Positions 49,688 to 56,916 of a DNA stretch of 64,000 nucleotides are shown here, piece by piece. The position numbers and the translations under genes were made by a program. Within the stretch, counting starts at the first letter, position 1; the number at the start of each line of letters is the position of its first letter. The DNA is taken from positions 2,542,001 through 2,606,000 of the forward strand of contig NZ_CP075523.1 in assembly GCF_018502385.1 (NCBI RefSeq). Reading direction: 5' to 3'. The DNA is from Synechococcus sp. LA31 (GTDB taxonomy: Bacteria; Cyanobacteriota; Cyanobacteriia; PCC-6307; Cyanobiaceae). A model generated the notes under the pieces. It ran no database searches and was not told the origin of the DNA. It was given only the letters and a program-made list of their open reading frames with translations.

Positions 49688-50310
49688 GAACCGGGCTGCT
49701 GCCGCTGAGCGTCCAGATAAGCAAACACGCTCTTGTCGCCCACATCCGCCGCTGCCGGCATCGGGAACTTGCGCAGGGTGAGCACTAGTAGCAGCGCTGC
49801 TTCAAGCCCCATCAAGCTGCCGCTCACTGCCGTTGGCAGTAGCCCCATGAGGCTGCCCAGTAGAGCCAGGGGCAACAGCAGTGTCACCCCGATGGCTTCC
49901 GGCCTGCGGAAGCAAAAGAATTCCTTGAAGCCGATCCCGGCAAGTGCTGCGAAAAAGGGCCCGATCGCCCAGATCCAGCGGGGATTGTTGGCTATGGCCT
50001 CGGCCATGCCGTTGGGCCCCGCGTTGAAGGCCAGCGCTGCGAAGCCCAGGCAGCCCACCAGCCAGAGCAGTTGGAGGGCTCGGTGCAGTGGCCGCAGATA
50101 GATGTGGATCCAGCGCAGGGCCAAGCCCACCCCGATTAGCAGGGGAGGCAGCCAGGGCCAGAGCGAGGCCCCGCCGAGTTGGCGCCACTGCAGCAGCAGC
50201 CCTACCTGGGCCAGCGCTGCGGTGAACAACGCCAGCCTGTAGCTGAACACCTCTCGTTCGTCATCGGCCGTGATGCTGTACGGCCCGTACGCCCCTTCAA
50301 AGTTGGTCAT
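49684..50310 (-). CDS. DUF2301-family membrane protein
   Basis: 208-residue integral membrane protein with about six hydrophobic helices. N-terminal soluble part FEGAYGPYSITADDEREVFSYR, then alternating helices with LRPLHRALQLLWLVG, GIGFKEFFCFRRPEA and a short C-terminal tail. This matches the cyanobacterial DUF2301, of unknown function. The start ATG 50310 overlaps the GST-like stop (ATGA), and its own stop overlaps the ABC-F gene, so three genes are translated in coupled order. The earlier frame from 50493 is inside the GST gene. Confidence 0.82.
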   Translation of the reverse strand: MTNFEGAYGPYSITADDEREVFSYRLALFTAALAQVGLLLQWRQLGGASLWPWLPPLLIGVGLALRWIHIYLRPLHRALQLLWLVGCLGFAALAFNAGPNGMAEAIANNPRWIWAIGPFFAALAGIGFKEFFCFRRPEAIGVTLLLPLALLGSLMGLLPTAVSGSLMGLEAALLLVLTLRKFPMPAAADVGDKSVFAYLDAQRQQPGS

Positions 50311-51281
50311 CCCTGCACCTGCCCCTGCACCAGTGTGGCTAGCGCGGGCCCCGCCGGCACGATCCCTGATGGGTGCAAGGGAAAAAGCGCCCCGAAATAA
50401 TCCTGCCGCCAGGCCTGATCGCAGCAGGTGGCAGCAACGCCAGGCAGAGCGAAAAAGCGCTGGCGCCAGCGCCACAACGCCGGGAATTGCCACAGCGGCC
50501 GGCGCGAGACGCCGAACAACGGCGCATAAACCAGCTCCAGCCGGATCAGTGTGGGGAAGAGCTGCACATCCGCCAGGCTCACGTCGCCCCCCGCGAGCCA
50601 GGACTGTGCACCCGCACCCTGCAACGCTGCTTCGGCTTGATCGAGGGCCGCAAACAAGGCGGTTTCAGCCCGGTCGTAGGCGTTTTGGTTGCGGGCAAAG
50701 CCGCAGCGATACACCCCGTCGTTGACGGCGCCTTGAAACAGATCACGCCAGGGCTGGATGGTCCTGATGCGCTCAGGTGGCGCCAGATCCACGCTCCCAT
50801 CAGGCGCGGGCCACTGGTTGAGCAGCTCGATTAGCCGAGCGCTCTCGCTTAACACCACCTGAGCGCTGGGGCGATGCACGAGCACCGGTACCGTTGCCCG
50901 CTGCTGCGTTGCGGCCCCTGAGCGGCGGTAGAGGTCTTGCAGGGTGCTGCAGCCCAGAAAGGGCGTTTGGAAGCGCCAGCGTCCTGCTTCGGGATCCGGC
51001 TCCACCACCAGCAGTTCGATGGAGTCCTGCAGCTGGCGGAGGGTCCACACCAGCCAGGCCCGATGGGCCCAAGGGCAGCTGCGACCCACGATTAACACGT
51101 GTTGAGACGGCTGGGCAGCGTCGGTCGGGAGGGGAGGCAGGGCGGTAAAGGCAGCCTTGGGTCGGGTGTAGTTGCCGTTGGCATCGGCGGGGCCCAGGCC
51201 TCCCATCAGCCGCTGCCATTGCCAGTGCCAGCTGGCGCGCGCCGCTGCCACCACGGCCGGGGGAATCGCCATCGCCCTCAT
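50307..51281 (-). CDS. Glutathionyl-hydroquinone reductase-like (xi-class GST)
   Basis: 324-residue glutathione transferase of the YqjG/ECM4 group. The catalytic motif GRSCPWAHRAWL gives the nucleophile cysteine. VPVLVHRPSAQVVLSES is the glutathione-binding VP...ES pattern, and the C-terminal helical domain contains YDRAETALFAALDQAEAAL and WLAGGDVSLADVQLFPTLIR, as usual. It reduces glutathionyl-hydroquinones in other bacteria. Start ATG 51281 or 51272; 26 bases separate it from the divergent aspartoacylase start. Confidence 0.88.
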   Translation of the reverse strand: MRAMAIPPAVVAAARASWHWQWQRLMGGLGPADANGNYTRPKAAFTALPPLPTDAAQPSQHVLIVGRSCPWAHRAWLVWTLRQLQDSIELLVVEPDPEAGRWRFQTPFLGCSTLQDLYRRSGAATQQRATVPVLVHRPSAQVVLSESARLIELLNQWPAPDGSVDLAPPERIRTIQPWRDLFQGAVNDGVYRCGFARNQNAYDRAETALFAALDQAEAALQGAGAQSWLAGGDVSLADVQLFPTLIRLELVYAPLFGVSRRPLWQFPALWRWRQRFFALPGVAATCCDQAWRQDYFGALFPLHPSGIVPAGPALATLVQGQVQG

Positions 51282-51307
51282 CGCTGCATCACTGCCAGGC
51301 TGACGCA

Positions 51308-52273
51308 GTGAGCAAGAGGCATCCAGCGATGGGCCAGGCACGCGTGCTGGTGGTAGCAGCCACCCATGGCAATGAGCGCAATGCCCCTTGGCTGATGGAG
51401 CAGTGGCGCCGCCAACCGCAGCTGTTGGATCGAGCAGGCCTTGATCTGCAGCTGGAGATCGGCAATCCCGAGGCTTTCGTCGCTAATCGCCGTTACATCG
51501 AGCGGGATCTGAACCGCTCCTTTGCTGCCGAGCTGCTGGCCGATTCCTCCCGCACCGAGCTGGAAATTCAGCGAGCCCGAACGCTGCTGGCAGCGTTCGG
51601 GCCTGAGGGCCGCCAGCCCTGCACGGTGGCACTGGATCTGCACAGCACCACCAGTGCCATGGGGAACTCCCTGGTGCTCTACGGGCGGCGTCCGGCTGAT
51701 CTGGCGCTGGCGGCGGGGATGCAGGCGCGGCTCGGTTTGCCGGTTTATCTGCATGAGGCCGATGCGGCCCAAACCGGCTTTTTGGTGGAGCGTTGGCCGG
51801 CTGGCCTGGTGGTTGAGGTGGGGCCGGTGCCGCAGGGTTTGGTGAGCGCCACGATCTGCCGTCAGACCCAGCTGGCCCTGGAAGCGGCTTGCGACACCCT
51901 GGCGGCCGCGGCGGCCGGGCGGCTTCGATTACCCCAGGGCCTGCAGGTTCACTTGCATCAAGGCAGCCTCGACCTACCGCGTCTCACTGATGGCACACCA
52001 TTGGCTGCTTTGCATCCCCAGCGACAACACCGCGACTGGCTGCCGCTGCAGCCGGGTGATCCGCTGTTCTGGCAGCTGGATGGGGCCGGGGAGCGCTACA
52101 GGCCCGAGGTCTTGGAGTTGGGCTCAGAGGCCCGTTGGCCAGTCTTTATTAATGAGGCGGCCTATGGGGAAAAAGGGATCGCCCTAAGCCTCTGCCGGCG
52201 CGAGCGTTGGAGTTGTGATCGCAGCTGGGTAGAGGCCCTAGGCAGCCTGGTTCAAACGGCAGGGCCGTTGTAG
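51308..52273 (+). CDS. Aspartoacylase-like (AspA/AstE family) zinc hydrolase
   Basis: 321-residue M14-type zinc amidohydrolase related to aspartoacylase. The zinc site is visible as VVAATHGNERNA (His and Glu) and VALDLHSTTSAMG (second His); the arginine-binding NRRYIERDLNRSF and the catalytic Glu region LVVEVGPVPQG follow. The C-terminal beta domain is present. The natural substrate in cyanobacteria is unknown; N-acetylaspartate or other N-acyl amino acids are possible. GTG 51308 is used, ATG 51329 is in frame. It overlaps the convergent exported-protein gene by 22 bases. Confidence 0.88.
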   Translation: MSKRHPAMGQARVLVVAATHGNERNAPWLMEQWRRQPQLLDRAGLDLQLEIGNPEAFVANRRYIERDLNRSFAAELLADSSRTELEIQRARTLLAAFGPEGRQPCTVALDLHSTTSAMGNSLVLYGRRPADLALAAGMQARLGLPVYLHEADAAQTGFLVERWPAGLVVEVGPVPQGLVSATICRQTQLALEAACDTLAAAAAGRLRLPQGLQVHLHQGSLDLPRLTDGTPLAALHPQRQHRDWLPLQPGDPLFWQLDGAGERYRPEVLELGSEARWPVFINEAAYGEKGIALSLCRRERWSCDRSWVEALGSLVQTAGPL

Positions 52274-52653
52274 ACAACTTCAGTCACCGTGCGGCCATCG
52301 GGACTGATCAGGATCTCAGTGGTGAAGCTTGGGGGCTTGCCCAGTTGCTGCCAGCCCGGTGCGCCGCCGTTGAAGCGAAAGAGAAAGCCCGCGCTGTTGT
52401 TTTCCACCAGGCAACTGCCACCACTGCCACCGGAGCTGAACATGCAGGCCGCGGGCACATAGACGCTCAGTCCGCCATTGAGAGTGATGGCGGTGTTGCG
52501 AGCCAGGTTCATCGCGCGCTGCCGGGCAGGTGCCTGCTGCTCCAGTTGATCGATGCGCTCAAGGCTTGCTCCCACGCCCTGCGCGAGGGAAGCGGTGGTC
52601 CCAACACTGCTGAAGCCGAGGAGCAAGCAGGCGAGTGGAGAGAGGAGTTTCAT
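52252..52653 (-). CDS. Small exported protein of unknown function
   Basis: 133 residues with a signal peptide (MKLLSPLACLLLGFSSVGTT, cleavage near SLAQ). A short helix SLERIDQLEQQAPARQRA and a strand-rich part with two cysteines (AACMFSS, GSCLVENN) follow, then a C-terminal PSFTTEILISPDGRTVTEVV. No family recognised. It follows the lipoprotein gene at 52675 by 21 bases on the same strand, so they may form one unit. Confidence 0.72.
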   Translation of the reverse strand: MKLLSPLACLLLGFSSVGTTASLAQGVGASLERIDQLEQQAPARQRAMNLARNTAITLNGGLSVYVPAACMFSSGGSGGSCLVENNSAGFLFRFNGGAPGWQQLGKPPSFTTEILISPDGRTVTEVVYNGPAV

Positions 52654-52674
52654 GGTTGTGGTGGTGTTGAGTGC

Positions 52675-52977
52675 TCAGCCGCAGGCCCAGGTGCCCTGTT
52701 CTTTGGTGCAGGGCAGATCGCTGCTGGTGCCGTCGGCCCAGTAGATCCGCAGGCGGTCATCGTCGCTGCCCATGCGGAAGGTGAGTGACTTCACTGGCCC
52801 CGCCGGAGGTTTGCCGGCTTGATCGGCAGTGTTGCGGGCTCCGGGACTGGCCTGCCGTTGCTCCAGCTGCTGCAGGCGCAGTTCAACCCGATCCAGCCGC
52901 TCGCTCTCGGCGGATGGACCGCTCTGGCAGCCCGCCAGCAGCAGCGCGGCAGCCAGGGAAACAGCGGGAAGGCGCAT
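52675..52977 (-). CDS. Small lipoprotein with coiled-coil segment
   Basis: 100 residues. The signal sequence ends in the lipobox LLAGCQ (Cys17), so a lipid-anchored protein is predicted. A heptad-like helix follows (SERLDRVELRLQQLEQRQ) and a C-terminal strand region LTFRMGSDDDRLRIYWADG with two cysteines (LPCT, WACG). No family recognised. Upstream, 254 bases separate it from psbA on the other strand. That gap holds the psbA promoter and no other gene I can see. Confidence 0.75.
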   Translation of the reverse strand: MRLPAVSLAAALLLAGCQSGPSAESERLDRVELRLQQLEQRQASPGARNTADQAGKPPAGPVKSLTFRMGSDDDRLRIYWADGTSSDLPCTKEQGTWACG

Positions 52978-53105
52978 GGCCCTGAATGAAGAGAGGCAAC
53001 TCCTAGCAGCGATCTGGAGGAAAAACCAGGCGCCTCATCACCGCGGCTGATGGCACCGATCAGCACTGCTGTGGATCTGCTGCCGGGTTCAAGCCTTAAG
53101 AGCGC

Positions 53106-53133
53106 GTCACACGGCGCAAACATCCGTTACATT
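53106..53133 (+). promoter_or_regulatory. Candidate psbA promoter
   Basis: GTCACA (53106-53111) and TACATT (53128-53133), spaced by 16 bases, each match the sigma-70 hexamers at four of six positions. GTTACATT (53126-53133) also equals one half-site of the RpaB high-light element HLR1; the second half is not recognisable. The implied leader is about 90 bases. Tentative. Confidence 0.35.
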
Positions 53134-53231
53134 GGAGTTTGGCAGGACGGGTTACCGCCCTGTCCTTCCTTCCCGCTCGACAGCGGGTCCGATTTCGGGC
53201 CTTGCCGCTGAGCATTACGTATCCCGTACTC

Positions 53232-54311
53232 ATGACCACCACTCTCCAGCAGCGCCAAGGCGCTTCTGCGTGGAACCAGTTCTGCGAGTGGGTCACCAGC
53301 ACCGACAACCGCCTCTATGTGGGTTGGTTCGGCGTTCTGATGATCCCCTGCCTGCTGGCAGCCACCATCTGCTTCATCGTTGCTTTCATCGCAGCTCCCC
53401 CCGTCGACATCGACGGCATCCGTGAGCCTGTGGCCGGCAGCCTGATGTATGGCAACAACATCATCTCCGGCGCTGTGATCCCCAGCAGCAACGCCATCGG
53501 CCTTCACTTCTATCCCATCTGGGAAGCCGCCAGCCTCGACGAGTGGCTGTACAACGGCGGTCCTTTCCAGCTGGTTGTTTTCCACTTCCTCATCGGCATC
53601 TACGCCTACATGGGTCGTGAGTGGGAACTCTCCTACCGCCTGGGTATGCGCCCCTGGATCTGCGTTGCTTACAGCGCACCCGTGGCTGCTGCCTCTGCTG
53701 TGTTCCTGGTGTATCCCTTCGGTCAGGGCTCCTTCTCGGACGCCATGCCCCTGGGTATCTCCGGCACCTTCAACTACATGCTGGTGTTCCAGGCTGAGCA
53801 CAACATCCTGATGCACCCCTTCCACATGCTTGGTGTGGCTGGTGTGTTCGGTGGCTCCCTGTTCTCCGCCATGCACGGTTCGCTGGTGACCTCCTCCCTG
53901 GTGCGTGAAACCACCGAGAGCGAGAGCCAGAACTACGGCTACAAGTTCGGCCAAGAGGAAGAGACCTACAACATCGTGGCTGCCCACGGTTACTTCGGTC
54001 GCCTGATCTTCCAATACGCCTCCTTCAACAACAGCCGCAGCCTGCACTTCTTCCTGGCTGCCTGGCCTGTGGTCGGCATCTGGTTCACCGCCCTGGGCGT
54101 GAGCACGATGGCCTTCAACCTGAACGGTTTCAACTTCAACCAGTCCATCCTGGATTCCCAGGGCCGTGTTCTGAACACCTGGGCTGACGTGCTGAACCGT
54201 GCAGGTCTGGGTATGGAAGTGATGCACGAGCGCAACGCTCACAACTTCCCCCTCGACCTGGCTGCTGCAGAAGCCACCCCCGTGGCACTGACTGCACCTG
54301 CCATCGGCTGA
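53232..54311 (+). CDS. psbA: Photosystem II D1 protein, Glu130 form
   Basis: Core reaction-centre subunit of PSII that holds pheophytin, QB and Mn-cluster ligands. The 359-residue protein starts [17 protein letters not shown]. It has the five helices, Mn ligands including D170 (in [14 protein letters not shown]), the QB region and the processing site in [13 protein letters not shown] (cleavage after Ala344). Residue 130 is Glu ([12 protein letters not shown]), the D1:2-type, high-light form in Synechococcus; the low-light form has Gln. ATG 53232 fits the known N-terminus; the frame extends upstream to 53139 but that part is leader. Two hairpins follow the stop. Confidence 0.99.
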   Translation: MTTTLQQRQGASAWNQFCEWVTSTDNRLYVGWFGVLMIPCLLAATICFIVAFIAAPPVDIDGIREPVAGSLMYGNNIISGAVIPSSNAIGLHFYPIWEAASLDEWLYNGGPFQLVVFHFLIGIYAYMGREWELSYRLGMRPWICVAYSAPVAAASAVFLVYPFGQGSFSDAMPLGISGTFNYMLVFQAEHNILMHPFHMLGVAGVFGGSLFSAMHGSLVTSSLVRETTESESQNYGYKFGQEEETYNIVAAHGYFGRLIFQYASFNNSRSLHFFLAAWPVVGIWFTALGVSTMAFNLNGFNFNQSILDSQGRVLNTWADVLNRAGLGMEVMHERNAHNFPLDLAAAEATPVALTAPAIG

Positions 54312-54327
54312 GGTTGAACCTCAATCA

Positions 54328-54377
54328 GATTCAACCTTGGTTGAATCGGAAGGCCCCCGCGTAAGCGGGGGCTTTTT
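54328..54377 (+). terminator. Tandem hairpins with a T-run after psbA
   Basis: First hairpin GATTCAAC (54328-54335) / GTTGAATC (54340-54347), loop CTTG, eight bp perfect. The second, GCCCCCGC (54353-54360) / GCGGGGGC (54365-54372), loop GTAA, runs into TTTTT. The second is a strong Rho-independent terminator; the first may stabilise the 3' end. Confidence 0.92.
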
Positions 54378-54395
54378 GTTGGTTGGCTTGGTTGA

Positions 54396-55109
54396 TCAGC
54401 GAGGCAAGGCCTGGGCCAGCACGGTGGTGAGGGCTGTATCCACACTCAAGGTGCGTACGCCAAGGTGCACAGGGTTTGCAATCACCGACAGCGCCAACTG
54501 CACCTCAAAGGGCACAAAGCCGCCTTCCGGGCCGATCATCACCACGGCACGCTCGGCTGGTGTGTCTGCCAGCGATCGCGTGGCCCCCATCTCCGCAATC
54601 CAACAGGGGCGGCCGGCGCAGATGCTGCTCAGCTCGTCTTCCACGAATGGGCGAAAGCGTTTGTGTAGATGAACCTGCGGGGCAAGAGTGTCTCTGGAGC
54701 GCTCCAGCCCGGCTTGCAGGGCTTCCGCCACCTTGCTCGGCCGTAGCAGTGGGCTCTGCCAAAAGCTCTTTTCCACTCTGGCGCTGTTGATCAAGTGGAG
54801 ATGCTCCACGCCAAATTCTGCGCACTGCCGCAGGATGCGGCGCAGCATCTTCGGCCGGGGTAAGGCCATCACCAAATCGAAGCGATGGCGCGGTGGCGGC
54901 GGATCTGAAAGCTGAATCCGCAGCGTCACGCTGCTTAGGTCCAAGCTTTCGATCACCCCAGTGCCGCACTCTCCTCCCAGCAGGCCCACGTGGAGTGCGT
55001 CTCCCACCTGCGCTTTGAGAACCGTGCGGATATGGGTCGCGCGGTGATCGCTCACCATGGCCAGTTCAGCGTCGAGCCAGTCGTCTGCGCGCAGAAGAAT
55101 GATGTTCAT
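54396..55109 (-). CDS. rsmE: 16S rRNA (uracil-1498-N3)-methyltransferase
   Basis: SPOUT-class methyltransferase for m3U1498 of 16S rRNA. The 237-residue protein has an N-terminal PUA-like part (DHRATHIRTVLKAQVGDALHVG) and the knotted SAM-binding end: VMIGPEGGFVPFEVQLAL and HLGVRTLSVDTALTTVLA. Length normal. It converges on psbA, whose terminator lies between. The start is ATG 55109, 12 bases after the stop of the deaminase gene on the same strand. Confidence 0.94.
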   Translation of the reverse strand: MNIILLRADDWLDAELAMVSDHRATHIRTVLKAQVGDALHVGLLGGECGTGVIESLDLSSVTLRIQLSDPPPPRHRFDLVMALPRPKMLRRILRQCAEFGVEHLHLINSARVEKSFWQSPLLRPSKVAEALQAGLERSRDTLAPQVHLHKRFRPFVEDELSSICAGRPCWIAEMGATRSLADTPAERAVVMIGPEGGFVPFEVQLALSVIANPVHLGVRTLSVDTALTTVLAQALPR

Positions 55110-55121
55110 CGGTGGTGCAGC

Positions 55122-55571
55122 TCAGAGGCCGATGTCTTCAGCCCACAGCTCAGGTTTTTGCTGTTGAAGCCGCTGCATCAGCTGCTCGCACAATGGATCA
55201 TCCAGGCAGTTCACACCGATCCCGGCTTCGAGCAGCCAGGCTTCCGCGCCCTGGAAACTGTGCCGTTCTCCGATCAGCACGCGCCGAAAACCAAGCAACA
55301 CCGCTGTCCCCGCACACATCGGGCAAGGGGAGAGGGTGGTTACCAGCGTGAGCTCGCGCCAGTCGCGCCGCCGGCCCGCATTGCGGATGCACTGGGTTTC
55401 GCCATGGCTCGTGGGATCGCCCATTTGCACCCGCTGGTTGTGCCCACGCGCCACGATCGTGCCGTCTTCTTGAGCCAGCACTGCACCGATCGGAATACCT
55501 CCCTCCTGCCAGCTTTGTTCTGCTTCCTCGCGGGCCTCCCGCATCAGCATCTGCATCGTGCTGTGATTCAT
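55122..55571 (-). CDS. Cytosine deaminase-family protein resembling yeast Fcy1
   Basis: 149-residue zinc deaminase. Catalytic zinc motifs are SHGETQCIRN (His and the proton-shuttle Glu) and TTLSPCPMCAGTA (PCXXC). Upstream RGHNQRVQMGDPTSHGE and the C-terminal end KPELWAEDIGL closely resemble yeast cytosine deaminase, which ends in a comparable RPQDWFEDIG segment. This argues for cytosine or related base deamination over tRNA adenosine deamination (TadA). Start ATG 55571; the frame extends to 55622 without a better start. It is followed by rsmE. Confidence 0.85.
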   Translation of the reverse strand: MNHSTMQMLMREAREEAEQSWQEGGIPIGAVLAQEDGTIVARGHNQRVQMGDPTSHGETQCIRNAGRRRDWRELTLVTTLSPCPMCAGTAVLLGFRRVLIGERHSFQGAEAWLLEAGIGVNCLDDPLCEQLMQRLQQQKPELWAEDIGL

Positions 55572-55717
55572 GGCTCGAAGCGGATGGTGATGCTCGTGTT
55601 GTAGCAACGCCTTCGCTCTCAATCAGCTGATCGAGAGAATTGGGGTCTGCCGCAACCGAAACGAAAGGCTCAGCTTTCAATGCTTACAAGCTGTTTGCCA
55701 ATGAATTCTGTTGAAAA

Positions 55718-55789
<72 letters not shown>

Positions 55790-55838
55790 AGCCGCATCAA
55801 ATTAGCATTCAGGCTGTTGCGCCCATCGGGCTCACTGC

Positions 55839-56108
55839 ATGGCACCAGAGTCCCGTGAGCCCCTTGATCCAGCGCTGCGAGCCCGCTTGCTTCAGGAGGC
55901 GAAAACACCATGGCGTGGCTTGCGGCGCGCCCTCTGGCTCGCGTTCACAGCCTCTGCGGCTGTGGGGCTCGCCACCATGGCCCTACGTGCTTCTTCGGGT
56001 GATGCCGTGCCGTTGAGCGATCTAGGAATCCAGGTCGGAGCTCTTGTGCTCTTCGGCGGATTGCTCTGGCGTGATCGCAACCCCAGCATCGACGACGGTG
56101 GTGTCTGA
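55839..56108 (+). CDS. DUF3493-family small membrane protein
   Basis: 89-residue protein. The soluble start LDPALRARLLQEAKTPWRGLRRALWLAFTASA is the DUF3493 signature, found in cyanobacteria and in plastid proteins of the low-PSII-accumulation type. Two hydrophobic helices follow (about 32-50 and 62-76), ending LLWRDRNPSIDD. Function not established here; a role in PSII assembly is an inference from the plant relatives. ATG 55839. The last 87 bases overlap the convergent gene at 56022. Confidence 0.8.
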   Translation: MAPESREPLDPALRARLLQEAKTPWRGLRRALWLAFTASAAVGLATMALRASSGDAVPLSDLGIQVGALVLFGGLLWRDRNPSIDDGGV

Positions 56109-56900
56109 AGCAGCATCCCCGCCCTGGACATCGATGGCATCCTGCTCGGGTTCGGCAGGATCGGGTTGATCGACGGCGACATCCCCGAGATCTGCATGTG
56201 GGAGGTTTGACGCTTCGTTGATATCGCTGCTCTCGTCGCTCGCAATCGGCTCTGGGCTTGGCTCAGGTTCGATCTCTGCTGCGGGGGCTTCCTGCGGCGT
56301 GGGCGGCACTTCAAGCGTGAGCGGCGGCAAGAGCAGTAGTGGAAGTCCAGCATTGAGGCGTGTTTCGCCAGCATCAACCTGGGTGAGCGGCAGGGTTTGC
56401 TCCACCAACAACGCTGGTCTGGTGAGCATCCACACCGCCTGGATGAGTTGCTGCCATTGCCACAGCATCAGCGCCAGCAGTGGCACGCTCACCAGCAGCA
56501 CCACCAGGCGCGGGCTGGCGGAAAGGGGGGACCAAGCCCAGGCCAAGCCTGCGTTGGCGTCGGCCCACCACAGCATTGGCAGAAGCAATGGCGCCCCAGC
56601 AACCGCCAGGAGCTTGAGCGGCAGAGCCCCTTGCAGGGCGCTGAGGCGGAGCTGTTCGGGCCGGCGGCCCCGCATGGGCACTTGGGCGAGCAGCAGCGAC
56701 CAGAGATCGGGTGGCAACCTCCAGAACAGGGCCGCCGGTGCCAGTGCCCCCAAGGCCCAGGCGAGCACCCGTTCAAATCCCGGGAAGGGGCCAGGGTCGG
56801 CACCTGCCAGAACCAACAGCAGGAGCAGCGCCTCGAGCGGCAAGGCGGCGAGCCCCAGGAGCTGGAGCCACAGCAGGGGTTCGCGTCTTGCCGGATTCAC
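56022..56900 (-). CDS. Membrane protein with acidic low-complexity tail
   Basis: 292-residue protein. The N-terminal part holds four or more hydrophobic helices within about residues 10-165, with a WRLPPDLWSLLLAQVPMRGRRPEQLRLSALQ loop. Residues 205-292 are Glu/Asp/Pro/Ser-rich and disordered. This matches the cyanobacterial proteins annotated as low-complexity-tail membrane proteins; function unknown. Starts 16 bases after the infB stop on the same strand, so it is probably the last gene of that operon. The tail-coding 87 bases overlap DUF3493 on the other strand. Confidence 0.78.
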   Translation of the reverse strand: MNPARREPLLWLQLLGLAALPLEALLLLLVLAGADPGPFPGFERVLAWALGALAPAALFWRLPPDLWSLLLAQVPMRGRRPEQLRLSALQGALPLKLLAVAGAPLLLPMLWWADANAGLAWAWSPLSASPRLVVLLVSVPLLALMLWQWQQLIQAVWMLTRPALLVEQTLPLTQVDAGETRLNAGLPLLLLPPLTLEVPPTPQEAPAAEIEPEPSPEPIASDESSDINEASNLPHADLGDVAVDQPDPAEPEQDAIDVQGGDAASDTTVVDAGVAITPEQSAEEHKSSDLDS

Positions 56901-56916
56901 GGGGTGCGGCTGCAGA

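Noticed and set aside
53127-54242. 371-codon open frame opposite psbA
   Set aside because: Shadow of the highly conserved psbA; His/Gly-rich composition comes from the complementary codons.
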